Shown piece after piece: positions 8,092-16,066 of a DNA stretch of 45,707 bases. A program made the position numbers and the translations under genes. Numbering within the stretch: position 1 is the first letter of the stretch; each line of letters begins with the position of its first letter. This stretch comes from Acetomicrobium sp. UBA5826 (GTDB lineage Bacteria > Synergistota > Synergistia > Synergistales > Acetomicrobiaceae). A model generated the notes under the pieces. That model did no database searches, was not told the origin of the DNA, and worked only from the letters and a program-made list of their open reading frames with translations. The stretch lies in contig NZ_DJHF01000012.1 in the NCBI RefSeq assembly GCF_002433005.1, positions 1 through 45,707 on the forward strand. The letters are read 5' to 3'.

Positions 8092-8586
8092 ATGAGGCCC
8101 TTATCAATAGTTGTTAGAACGATTTGCAATATTTTTGCCTGGTTTGTTGCAATCTTTGGAGCCTACGTCATACTGCACGGCCATCTCACGCCTGGCGGCG
8201 GTTTTCAGGGCGGAGCCATAGTGGCCACCTTTATAGCCCTTCTATTGGTTGCGCATGGAGGAAAGAGCTTCTTGGGATGGGTTAAAAAGGAAATTTTCTC
8301 CTCCTTTGAGGGCGCCGGGTTGGTTGCTTTCGTATGTGTCGGTTTTTTGGGCTTGTCTACGACCTTTCTATATAACTTTTTGGCTTTAAAAGGCGGCTTG
8401 TTCGGATCTGCCGTACCTATAGGGCCCAATGCGGGCGTTTTGAACAGCTCCGGCACCATAGCATTGGCCAATATAGCCGTAGGCCTTGAAGTCGTGGGTG
8501 GTCTTTCGGCCATTCTCATCTTTATGTTCTTAGGAATGCGTTATGTATCTGAAGGCGGCAAGGAGGGGGTAAAGGATGATAAATAA
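8092..8586 (+). CDS. mbhF: Mbh hydrogenase subunit F (MrpB-like)
   Basis: MrpB/MnhB-type membrane subunit, 164 residues, four helices. The motif AYVILHGHLTPGGGFQGGAI at about residues 24-43 is the signature of the family. The start is ATG 8092 after AAGGAGGAGTAG. It overlaps mbhG by 11 bases. In the Mrp and Mbh architecture MrpB/MbhF sits beside MrpC/MbhG and the large antiporter subunit. Confidence 0.88.
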   Translation: MRPLSIVVRTICNIFAWFVAIFGAYVILHGHLTPGGGFQGGAIVATFIALLLVAHGGKSFLGWVKKEIFSSFEGAGLVAFVCVGFLGLSTTFLYNFLALKGGLFGSAVPIGPNAGVLNSSGTIALANIAVGLEVVGGLSAILIFMFLGMRYVSEGGKEGVKDDK

Positions 8587-8923
8587 CATTCCCATGTTAA
8601 CAGTCGGAGCATTATTCGTCATTGGGTTATATGGAGTTTTGTTTAAGCGCAATATCATAAAAATAGCCATTGCCGTTAGTATAATAGAGTCGTCCACGAA
8701 CCTTTTTTTGATAGTCCTTGGCTATCGGACGGGAGGTTCCATACCCGTTTACACATTGGCAGGCGAGTTCAAAAAAATGGTCTTGCCGACACCGCAGGCC
8801 TTGACGCTTACAGCAATAGTCATTGGTTTAGCTACTACTGCGCTTTTATTGACGTTGATCATGCTTCTTTACAAACATTACGGGACACTGGACGTCCACG
8901 AGATAAGGAGGCTTAGGGGATGA
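8576..8923 (+). CDS. mbhG: Mbh hydrogenase subunit G (MrpC/NuoK-like)
   Basis: NuoK/MrpC-type protein of 115 residues with three membrane helices. NuoK-family features include the VSIIESSTNLFLIVLGYR segment with an intramembrane glutamate and LPTPQALTLTAIVIGLATTA. These acidic residues belong to the hydrophilic axis through which protons or sodium move. It overlaps both neighbours by a few bases, so translation is coupled along the operon. Confidence 0.88.
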   Translation: MINNIPMLTVGALFVIGLYGVLFKRNIIKIAIAVSIIESSTNLFLIVLGYRTGGSIPVYTLAGEFKKMVLPTPQALTLTAIVIGLATTALLLTLIMLLYKHYGTLDVHEIRRLRG

Positions 8924-10479
8924 GTTGGCAGGTACACCTTCCCGCTTTGGTAGTGTCCGTCCCATTGCTTGGAGCCTTTATTTCTATTGCAATGGTAAAA
9001 CCGCGCTTGCGTAATTTATGGTTTGCAACAATTTTAGTGGCTACGACAATTTTGGCCTTTCTTATGTGGAGATACGTCGCAATCAACGGTACATTGGTCT
9101 ATGTAATGGGTGGCGAAAGATGGAACCTTACGCTTCCTTCGGGTATGACCTTGCCCATCAGGATAATTATGGAGGTCGATGCATTTGGGGCTTTTATGGC
9201 TCTTGCCGGGTCTATAGCCACCTTGGCCAGCGGTTTGTTCTCCGTAAGGTTCTTAGATCGTGTTAATGATGGAAATAAGTTTGTGGCCCTATTTTTCCTC
9301 CTTTTTGCCGGCATGCTGGGCCTTGAGGTGACGGGAGATTTCTTTAATTTCTTCGTCTTTCTTGAGATCGCTTCAGTGGCGTCCTTCGGGTTGATAGCCT
9401 TTTGGCGCGACAGACCCGAAGCGATAGAAGCGAGCTTTAAATATGCCGTATTGTCGACCTTTGTGGCTCTCATTTTTTTGATAGGCGTTGGTATCCTGTA
9501 CGGTGTGTATGGGACGCTTAATATGGCAGCAATAGCCAAAAACATGCAGGTTGGTTTCCTGGAAAAACTTGCTCTGGTGCTTTTTATCGTTTCTTTGGCT
9601 ATGAAAAGCGGGGCCGTTCCCTTGCATATGTGGGAGCCCGATGCATACGGTCAGGCGCCGGCAGGCGTTTCTTGTTTCCTCGTTGTGGTCGGACAAGCCT
9701 CGCTTTACGGGATGTTTAGAATTGCCTTTTCCGTTTACGGGCAGGCTTTTGAGGGCAACGTGCTTGCATGGGTGATAATAGTTTTGGGTTTGCTTTCCAT
9801 GTTTATAGGGGTAATAATGGCAGTTATACAAAAGGAAGCGAAGCGCCTGATGGCATATCACTGCATTTCACAGACGGGTTACATGCTTATGGGCATAGGT
9901 TTGGGATTGCTCGCCCTTTCTAGTTCGCAAGCCATGAGCGAATACGGTTTTACGGCAATGAAGGGCGGTATTTTCCATATAATAAACAATGCAATGTATA
10001 AGGGATTGCTCTTTTTGACAGCGGGTTCCCTTTTTTACGCTACCGGGACGACGAATCTTAACAAGCTTGGGGGATTGGCCAGGAAAATGCCCTATACGAC
10101 CTTCATGTTTGCGGTTGCGGCGGCTGCTATTGCAGGTTTGCCTCCTTTCAACGGTTTCGTCTCCAAGCTTTTGATATACGAATCCTCTTTTGTGGTTCAT
10201 CCCTTTTTGGCTGTGGTCGCGATGGTAACCTCTATATTGACCCTCGCTTCTTTTGTCAAGGTCTTTCAGTCGGGCTTTTTGGGTCCGTCGAGGGATGACT
10301 TGAATAACGTCAGAGAAGTACCGTTGAGCATGGTTGTGGGTATGATGGTCCTTTGCGTCATGATAATTTCTCTTAGCATGATGCCGAATTGGGTGTTAGC
10401 TAATTTAATTGAACCTGCTGCCCGCGATTTAGTTAACCAAGCCAGTTATATTCAGGCAGTAATGGGGAGTGGTCTATAA
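8920..10479 (+). CDS. mbhH: Mbh hydrogenase subunit H (MrpD/NuoN-like ion-pumping subunit)
   Basis: Large antiporter-like subunit of 519 residues with about 14 membrane helices, homologous to MrpD and NuoL/M/N. The expected ion-path residues are visible: the glutamate in FNFFVFLEIASVASFG and the lysine in LAMKSGAVPLHMWEPDAYGQ, followed by the family block GLPPFNGFVSKLLIYESSF. The start ATG overlaps mbhG by 4 bases and the stop overlaps mbhI by 1 base. It is expected to couple electron transfer in the hydrogenase arm to ion translocation. Only one NuoL/M/N-like subunit is present, as in archaeal Mbh. Confidence 0.9.
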   Translation: MSWQVHLPALVVSVPLLGAFISIAMVKPRLRNLWFATILVATTILAFLMWRYVAINGTLVYVMGGERWNLTLPSGMTLPIRIIMEVDAFGAFMALAGSIATLASGLFSVRFLDRVNDGNKFVALFFLLFAGMLGLEVTGDFFNFFVFLEIASVASFGLIAFWRDRPEAIEASFKYAVLSTFVALIFLIGVGILYGVYGTLNMAAIAKNMQVGFLEKLALVLFIVSLAMKSGAVPLHMWEPDAYGQAPAGVSCFLVVVGQASLYGMFRIAFSVYGQAFEGNVLAWVIIVLGLLSMFIGVIMAVIQKEAKRLMAYHCISQTGYMLMGIGLGLLALSSSQAMSEYGFTAMKGGIFHIINNAMYKGLLFLTAGSLFYATGTTNLNKLGGLARKMPYTTFMFAVAAAAIAGLPPFNGFVSKLLIYESSFVVHPFLAVVAMVTSILTLASFVKVFQSGFLGPSRDDLNNVREVPLSMVVGMMVLCVMIISLSMMPNWVLANLIEPAARDLVNQASYIQAVMGSGL

Positions 10480-10820
10480 TGGTCCTCGGGACTGTATACA
10501 CAGGATTTGGCTTTTGGAACGTATATGCTTGGGTTATGTTCTTTGCCCTTGGAGCTCTTATTGTTTTATTCTTGCGCTCGACAGGAAGAGGAGATTACGA
10601 GAAGGGCACATATCAGGATGAAGTATTTTACGGAGGAAATCCGGTTCCCCAAGACGGCGAGGATTTGGCCGTTCCCGCCAGTTCATCATACTGGGGTTTT
10701 ACGAAAGCGCTTTCCCGTTTCTACGATGTGTTGGTGAGCATGCACACGGGAATATTGTCCGATTATATGGGGATTTTGGTCGTAACTGTTGCCGTCATTT
10801 CGATTTTGATTCTTTTATAG
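10479..10820 (+). CDS. mbhI: Mbh hydrogenase subunit I
   Basis: Small protein of 113 residues with one helix at each end (about 10-30 and 95-113). A polar middle contains GTYQDEVFYGGNPVP. By size, topology and position between the MrpD-like and small hydrogenase subunits it matches MbhI, which bridges the antiporter and hydrogenase modules. Family-level sequence motifs are weak, so the call leans on gene order. The start overlaps the mbhH stop. Confidence 0.75.
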   Translation: MVLGTVYTGFGFWNVYAWVMFFALGALIVLFLRSTGRGDYEKGTYQDEVFYGGNPVPQDGEDLAVPASSSYWGFTKALSRFYDVLVSMHTGILSDYMGILVVTVAVISILILL

Positions 10821-10826
10821 GAGGAC

Positions 10827-11309
10827 GTGGATATGTTTAAGGTGGACATAAAGAAAGAACTTGGAATTTTGCCGAGGTCGATATGGGCCTTTCATTGCAA
10901 CAGCGGGTCCTGTAACGGTTGCGATATAGAAATTGTTGCCCTGCTTACGCCCAGATATGACATAGAACGCTTTGGCATGAAGTTAGTAGGGACTCCAAGG
11001 CATGCCGATGCCTTATTGGTCACCGGACCGGTTACGAAATATATGACAGATAGGTTGAGGAGAGTTTATGCTCAAATGCCCAATCCTAAGGTAGTAATAG
11101 TCGTAGGAAATTGCGGTGCCTCCGGGGACGTGTTTTATAAATCCTATAACTTAGACGGTCCTGTGGATCAAATACTTCCCGTAGATGTCTATGTGCATGG
11201 CTGCCCGCCGAGGCCTGAGGCGATCATCGATGGCGTGACTAAGGCAATCGCAAAACTCGAGGAGAAAAGAAACGAGCTTCTTGGGACGGGAGGCATTGCC
11301 GATGTTTAA
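10827..11309 (+). CDS. mbhJ: Mbh [NiFe] hydrogenase small subunit J (NuoB-like)
   Basis: Small hydrogenase subunit, 160 residues, NuoB/PSST family. It should hold the proximal [4Fe-4S] cluster next to the NiFe site. The four ligands are visible in GSCNGCDIE (two cysteines), GNCGASGD and HGCPPRPEAI. The start ATG 10827 is preceded by AGGAGG. It overlaps mbhK by 8 bases. It passes electrons between the ferredoxin-like subunit MbhN and the catalytic subunit MbhL. Confidence 0.93.
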   Translation: MDMFKVDIKKELGILPRSIWAFHCNSGSCNGCDIEIVALLTPRYDIERFGMKLVGTPRHADALLVTGPVTKYMTDRLRRVYAQMPNPKVVIVVGNCGASGDVFYKSYNLDGPVDQILPVDVYVHGCPPRPEAIIDGVTKAIAKLEEKRNELLGTGGIADV

Positions 11310-11847
11310 ATACAGCCTGAACCCCCTTCCTAAAACGCCTGAGGAGATAAAAACTTTCTTGGAAGAAAAGTTAACTAATAACCTGGAAAGCTTGGAAATA
11401 AGAGAGATGGTGGCCGGAGCAGAAGAAAAGACGTCCTTTTATGACATGTGGATCACATGTGACAAAGGTGCCTTTATTGATCTTGTCGACTCCCTCTTTA
11501 TGCTTGATTTCCCTATATTTCATGTGATATCCGGAGACGATGTGGGAGATTTCGTATTGCTGAATTACCATTTCTCTCTCTTTGCCAGTGCGGGACGAGG
11601 TAAAAGAGTGGGCGTTGTCGTCTCCGTAAAAGTTCAAAAGAATGATCTTACGATGCAGTCTCTTTATGATAAGATTCCGGGCATTGAATACAGCGAGCGA
11701 GAGATGCATGAGATGCTAGGCGTGTCTTTCGAGGGGTTGCCGGATCAATCGTTGGTATTTTTGCCCGAAAATTGGGATGAAAAGGTTCATCCCTGGCGGC
11801 GTGATGATTCCGGGTTATCTCCCAAACATATACGGGAACTTTCTTGA
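11302..11847 (+). CDS. mbhK: Mbh hydrogenase subunit K (NuoC-like)
   Basis: NuoC/30-kDa-type subunit of 181 residues. The conserved C-terminal stretch is visible: GIEYSEREMHEMLGVSFEGL followed by LPENWDEKVHPWRRD, which resembles the NuoC region E-REV-DMFGI...G-PD-R-L. I start it at ATG 11302 with GGGAGG at 11287-11292; an in-frame TTG at 11281 would place the ribosome site inside the gene. It lies between the small and large hydrogenase subunits, as in Pyrococcus mbh. Confidence 0.88.
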   Translation: MFKYSLNPLPKTPEEIKTFLEEKLTNNLESLEIREMVAGAEEKTSFYDMWITCDKGAFIDLVDSLFMLDFPIFHVISGDDVGDFVLLNYHFSLFASAGRGKRVGVVVSVKVQKNDLTMQSLYDKIPGIEYSEREMHEMLGVSFEGLPDQSLVFLPENWDEKVHPWRRDDSGLSPKHIRELS

Positions 11848-11861
11848 AAAGGTGATGAGCG

Positions 11862-13097
11862 ATGGCTATTGGAGAGGGAAAAACTTATACTATTCCGATC
11901 GGTCCTGTTCATGTAGGCCTCAAGGAGCCGATTACCGCCTGGCTGCAAGTTGATGGCGAAAGAATTGTAGACGTGCGCATACGGCCTGGCGCAATACATC
12001 GAGGGATTGAATATATGGCAAGGGAAAGAAACCCCATTCAAGTCATATATCTGGCGGAAAGGATATGTGGTATCTGTTCATTTGCTCACATTATTTCCTT
12101 TGTGAGGGCTGTAGAAGATGCAGCCAGCATTCCAGTTCCTCCGAGGGCAAAGTATATACGCACTATCTTGCTGGAGCTTGAACGTATACACTCCCATATC
12201 CTCTGGGCTGGTGTGGCTTGTTATACCTTCGGATACGATTCAGCCTTCAATTTGGGTATGCTGCTTCGGGAAAAGGTCATGGACGTATTGGAGGCCATGA
12301 CGGGCAATAGGGTAAATTATGGCGTCGGTACAATAGGGGGCGTTCGTCGGGATATAACTCCCCAAGTGGCTGGAGCAATAGAAGAAATGGTCGAATATTA
12401 TAAGCGGGAGTTCTCGTATTTTTATAATGCCGTTACCGAGGATCCTATCGTCAAAGCCAGGATGCGAAACGTTGGCGTGCTTTCCGAAAAAGATGCCGTG
12501 AGATATTGTGCCGTTGGTCCTACGGCGCGTGCCAGCGGATTACGCGTTGACCTCAGATGGTCTTCCCCCTATGAGGCTTACGAGGATTTGAACGTAGAGC
12601 CAATTGTTCCGCAGGATTACTTCGGCAATGCTCAGGGCGATGTTTTCGACAGATTTTTCGTAAGGGTCATGGAGGTTTATCAGTCTTTGGAAATTATAGA
12701 ACAGTGCATGGACGGCCTGCCGGAAGGGCCGATCATGCATGAGCCGAAACCAGCAAAACTGTTAAACCTGTTAAAGACAGCTGATGGTGTAGGTCAATCA
12801 TCTATAGAAGCGCCTCGCGGAGATGATACTCATGTCATCAAACTGACTCAGGCGCAGGAAAACGTTACGTGGTGGAAGGTCAGAGCTCCAACCTATGCGA
12901 ATGCTATGTCGTGGCCCATTATGTTTAAAGATCAGGAGATAGCTGATGCTCCGCTAATCATTAACAGCATAGACCCCTGCATTTCTTGTATGGAGAGGAT
13001 GTTGATCGTTAATGAAAAAGGTTCATCTACTGTCGCGACCAAGGAGGAGCTGATAAGGATTTGTCGAGATAAGACGAGGAGGCTGATGCATAGATGA
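11862..13097 (+). CDS. mbhL: Mbh [NiFe] hydrogenase catalytic large subunit L (NuoD-like)
   Basis: Catalytic subunit of 411 residues (group 4 [NiFe] hydrogenase, NuoD-like). Both nickel-binding CxxC pairs are intact: RICGIC with C69 and C72, and DPCISC with C373 and C376. This separates it from complex I NuoD and from sulfane reductases (Mbs), where one pair is altered, so H2 evolution is expected. The C-terminal tail after the second CxxC is about 35 residues; the family varies in tail processing. The gene starts at ATG 11862 and overlaps mbhM by 4 bases. Maturation genes (hypA-F) are not in this window and must be elsewhere. Confidence 0.95.
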   Translation: MAIGEGKTYTIPIGPVHVGLKEPITAWLQVDGERIVDVRIRPGAIHRGIEYMARERNPIQVIYLAERICGICSFAHIISFVRAVEDAASIPVPPRAKYIRTILLELERIHSHILWAGVACYTFGYDSAFNLGMLLREKVMDVLEAMTGNRVNYGVGTIGGVRRDITPQVAGAIEEMVEYYKREFSYFYNAVTEDPIVKARMRNVGVLSEKDAVRYCAVGPTARASGLRVDLRWSSPYEAYEDLNVEPIVPQDYFGNAQGDVFDRFFVRVMEVYQSLEIIEQCMDGLPEGPIMHEPKPAKLLNLLKTADGVGQSSIEAPRGDDTHVIKLTQAQENVTWWKVRAPTYANAMSWPIMFKDQEIADAPLIINSIDPCISCMERMLIVNEKGSSTVATKEELIRICRDKTRRLMHR

Positions 13098-14089
13098 GCC
13101 CGCTGCTTACGAAGATTGTATCGGGTTTTGCGCTCTTTTGCCTTGTTATATTGATAGCTCTTTTGTATGAAGGAGTCGATAGGATCGTTCACGCTCGAAT
13201 GCAGAGGCGCTTTGGACCGCCCTTGTTGCAGCCTTTTTATGATGTAATAAAATTGTTGGGAAAGGAGTCCATAATTCCCAGAAGGGCTGTCAGGGCCGTG
13301 TTTCAGGCATCTCCTTGGATGGCCATGACGTTGACGCTGTTGATCTTTTTATATATTCCCATCGGCTCCATACCGCCAATCTTGGCCGGAAATGGAGATA
13401 TTATTTTAATACTCTACCTACTCGCAGCTTCCGCTGTGATGATGGTTATCGGAGGCTTTGCCAGCGGCTCCCCCTATGCCAACGTTGGGTCACAGCGGGA
13501 AATGGTCTTGATGATGAGCTATGAGCTTCCCTTGGCACTCGTAGTTTTGACTCTGGCATGGTTGGTATACAAGAGGGGAGTTCCGGGAGCTCCTTTTAGC
13601 TTGGAGACCTTTGTCTCCGTTCCTGTATGGAATACCGTCGGTTTGATTGGTAGCATGGGAATTTTTGCCCTTCTTCTCTCCTTGTTGGGAGTGGTTCCGG
13701 CAGAAGTGGGCAAGGTCCCGATGGATATTGCCGAGGCCAAGACGGAGATTTTGGAAGGCTTCTTGGCTGAATATTCGGGAAGGAATTTAGCGCTCTTTAA
13801 ACTCACTTTTGCCCTACGATCCCTTGCTATGTCTGCATTGTTGGTACCGCTCTTCTTCCCTTTTTCGCTGGGCAAGTTGTTTGGCTTAAACGGAGCATCA
13901 TTCGTGCTGGTGGATTTTATCTGGTTTTGGGTAAAGGTGTTTCTGGTTCAGATTGTGGCCATTACTGTAGTCAGAACGATGTACGGAAGGTTTAAAATAT
14001 GGCAGGCCTCCCAATTTTACTGGTTTCAAATGGGAGGGTTGGCGCTGGCGGGGATGGTCCTCGTGACGCTAGATGTGATGTTTTTTTAG
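13094..14089 (+). CDS. mbhM: Mbh hydrogenase subunit M (NuoH-like)
   Basis: NuoH-like membrane subunit, 331 residues, about eight helices. It anchors the hydrogenase arm to the membrane module. NuoH hallmarks are ARMQRRFGPPLLQPFYDVIK near residues 34-53, GSQREMVLMMSYELPLAL and VPMDIAEAKTEILEGFLAEY. Its start overlaps the mbhL stop (ATGA). The glutamates in these loops are the proposed start of the ion-coupling path. Confidence 0.93.
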   Translation: MSPLLTKIVSGFALFCLVILIALLYEGVDRIVHARMQRRFGPPLLQPFYDVIKLLGKESIIPRRAVRAVFQASPWMAMTLTLLIFLYIPIGSIPPILAGNGDIILILYLLAASAVMMVIGGFASGSPYANVGSQREMVLMMSYELPLALVVLTLAWLVYKRGVPGAPFSLETFVSVPVWNTVGLIGSMGIFALLLSLLGVVPAEVGKVPMDIAEAKTEILEGFLAEYSGRNLALFKLTFALRSLAMSALLVPLFFPFSLGKLFGLNGASFVLVDFIWFWVKVFLVQIVAITVVRTMYGRFKIWQASQFYWFQMGGLALAGMVLVTLDVMFF

Positions 14090-14101
14090 GAGGGACACAA
14101 A

Positions 14102-14506
14102 ATGATAAATAAAATGTTATTTATCAACATCAAGCAATTCTTCAAAAAACCCTTTACCAATTTGTTTCCACTGGCGCACATACCGGATCACCTGTTGGCT
14201 GTCTTGAAAAGGGTTAAATCGGGCGAGGTAGAGCTTAACCCACCGGTGCCAACACCCGAGGGCTTTAGGGGAAGGATAGCATACGATAAAGATAAGTGCA
14301 TTGGCTGCAGATTGTGCGTAAGGGTATGTCCCGCCAATGCTATATCCTATATAACGGAGGAAAAGAAAATTAAGGTACATGTTGACCGATGTTGTTTCTG
14401 TGCCCAATGTACCGAGATATGCCCTGTACAGTGTCTGTCGATGAGCAACGAGTTCTTGCTGGCCTCCTATAATAGAAAAGAACAGGTTGTAGTGGGGAAT
14501 AATTAG
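14102..14506 (+). CDS. mbhN: Mbh hydrogenase subunit N (NuoI-like ferredoxin subunit)
   Basis: Last gene of the operon, 134 residues, NuoI-like with two [4Fe-4S] motifs: CIGCRLCVRVCP and CCFCAQCTEICP. It should receive electrons from reduced ferredoxin and pass them to MbhJ. The start ATG 14102 follows AGGAGGGAC. A strong hairpin follows at 14523, closing the operon. Confidence 0.93.
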   Translation: MINKMLFINIKQFFKKPFTNLFPLAHIPDHLLAVLKRVKSGEVELNPPVPTPEGFRGRIAYDKDKCIGCRLCVRVCPANAISYITEEKKIKVHVDRCCFCAQCTEICPVQCLSMSNEFLLASYNRKEQVVVGNN

Positions 14507-14522
14507 AAATACGAATACAAAG

Positions 14523-14564
14523 AAGGGCCCGACCGGCTTATGATTAAAATGCCCGGGCCCTTTT
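14523..14564. terminator. Terminator between mbhN and gltX
   Basis: AAGGGCCCG (14523-14531) pairs with CGGGCCCTT (14554-14562) and is followed by TTTT. It lies between two convergent genes. The minus strand also shows a short T-run after the stem, so it may work in both directions. Confidence 0.8.
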
Positions 14565-14584
14565 GGAAAGTTTAATTTGAAAAC

Positions 14585-15904
14585 TTATTCGGATACGTTG
14601 AGTATGCCCCAGTGGGAAAGCCTTTTTATCGTCTCGTCCTTTCCAAGAAGTTCGATAACTTCGAAAATTCCCGGGCTCACCTTGGTGCCCGTCAGAAGGA
14701 CTCTCAACGGCATGGCTATCTTTTTTAAAGGCACTTCTCTTTTGTTGCTCCACTCTCGAGCGAAATCTTCCAAAGTCTTCGTCTCCCACTGGGATAGTTT
14801 TATCATATCCTCACAAAAGGGACCCAACACCTCCTTAGAAGTTGCAGCGTATTCCCGATCGACCCTTTCTTTGACGGGCTCGAAGGTCAAGAAATAATCA
14901 GTATATTCTGCCAGCTCCTTTAAGGTTTGTCCCCTTCCTTCCATTATCTCCAGGACCTTGGCCAGATAATCGGAGCTGTGGTTGTGATAAGGCAGTCCCA
15001 AATCTTCCCAGAATGGCTTGACGGCTTCCAGACGTTTGTCGGAATTCATTCGTTTGATATGTTCCTGATTGATGTGGCGCAATTTGTCCATATCGAATAC
15101 CGCTGCCCTTTTGTTTACGTCCTTGATGTCAAACAACTCGACGGCTTCTTCTATGGTAAAGATCTCGCGGTCATCTCCCGGTGACCATCCCAGCAAAGTA
15201 AGGAAGTTGAATAACGCTTCTGGCAAAAAGCCCATATCTTTATATTCAAGCACGTTGGTGGCTCCGTGCCTTTTAGAAAGTTTCTTCTTGTCTTTACCAA
15301 GAATCATTGGCAGATGTGCAAATTGTGGGAGCTCGAAACCCAGGGCCTTATAAAGCAATATTTGCTTAGGTGTATTGGCGATGTGGTCCTCTCCTCTTAT
15401 GACGTGGGTTATGGACATAGTGTAATCGTCTATGACAACGGCATAATTATAAGTTGGCATTCCGTCGCTTTTTATCATTACTATGTCCTTTAAGGTCTCG
15501 CTTTTAACCTCAATATGTCCGTAAACTATATCATCGAAAGACACTATCTCGCCGGGAACTACCCTGAATATAATGGCTTCGCCTTCACGATAGGCGAGCC
15601 CCTTATCCACCAGCTTGCCGGCATATTCCCTATATATCTCAAGCCTTTCGGATTGACGGTAGGGACCATAAGGACCACCGGCTCTGGGGCCTTCGTCCCA
15701 CAGCAAGCCAAGCCATTCAAGGCCGGAATATATGCTTTCCTCATATTCCAGGGTTGACCTTTCTCTGTCCGAATCTTCTATGCGAAGCACAAATTTACCG
15801 CCCATGTGCCTTGCCCAAAGCCAATTGAAAAGTGCCGTATGGGCACCTCCAATGTGAAGATTTCCCGTCGGACTCGGGGCGAAGCGAACTCTGACTTCGT
15901 TCAT
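14585..15904 (-). CDS. gltX: Glutamyl-tRNA synthetase
   Basis: Class I aminoacyl-tRNA synthetase charging tRNA-Glu, 439 residues. The ATP-binding HIGH-type motif HIGG is at 17-20 within FAPSPTGNLHIGG, and the KMSKS-type motif KLSKR is at 208-212. The region that carries a Zn-binding cysteine cluster in many GluRS enzymes is short here (GLAYREGEAIIFR, no cysteines), and the whole protein is shorter than the usual 460-490 residues. This resembles the second, GluRS2-type branch; whether another gltX exists cannot be seen. The start has AGGAGGT 8 bases upstream on the minus strand. The neighbour mbhN is convergent. Confidence 0.93.
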   Translation of the reverse strand: MNEVRVRFAPSPTGNLHIGGAHTALFNWLWARHMGGKFVLRIEDSDRERSTLEYEESIYSGLEWLGLLWDEGPRAGGPYGPYRQSERLEIYREYAGKLVDKGLAYREGEAIIFRVVPGEIVSFDDIVYGHIEVKSETLKDIVMIKSDGMPTYNYAVVIDDYTMSITHVIRGEDHIANTPKQILLYKALGFELPQFAHLPMILGKDKKKLSKRHGATNVLEYKDMGFLPEALFNFLTLLGWSPGDDREIFTIEEAVELFDIKDVNKRAAVFDMDKLRHINQEHIKRMNSDKRLEAVKPFWEDLGLPYHNHSSDYLAKVLEIMEGRGQTLKELAEYTDYFLTFEPVKERVDREYAATSKEVLGPFCEDMIKLSQWETKTLEDFAREWSNKREVPLKKIAMPLRVLLTGTKVSPGIFEVIELLGKDETIKRLSHWGILNVSE

Positions 15905-16005
15905 GAATAATACCTCCTAATCAAGAGTAACGAGTAATGTGATATTGTAGCATTTAATAAACATTATGGCATTTTTAGACTTTATGATGGTACAAAAATC
16001 TGCCT

Positions 16006-16034
16006 TTGTCATCGGCTGTTGCATATATTACAAT
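16006..16034 (+). promoter_or_regulatory. Putative polA promoter
   Basis: TTGTCA at 16006-16011, 17-base spacer, TACAAT at 16029-16034. Its predicted start near 16041 lies downstream of the first in-frame ATG (16019), which supports the later TTG start of polA. Confidence 0.55.
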
Positions 16035-16066
16035 TGTATCAAAAACTAAAAGGGAGATGTCGCCTT

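Noticed and set aside
11862..13097. MbhL as a complex I NuoD or a sulfane reductase MbsL
   Set aside because: Both CxxC nickel ligand pairs are intact.
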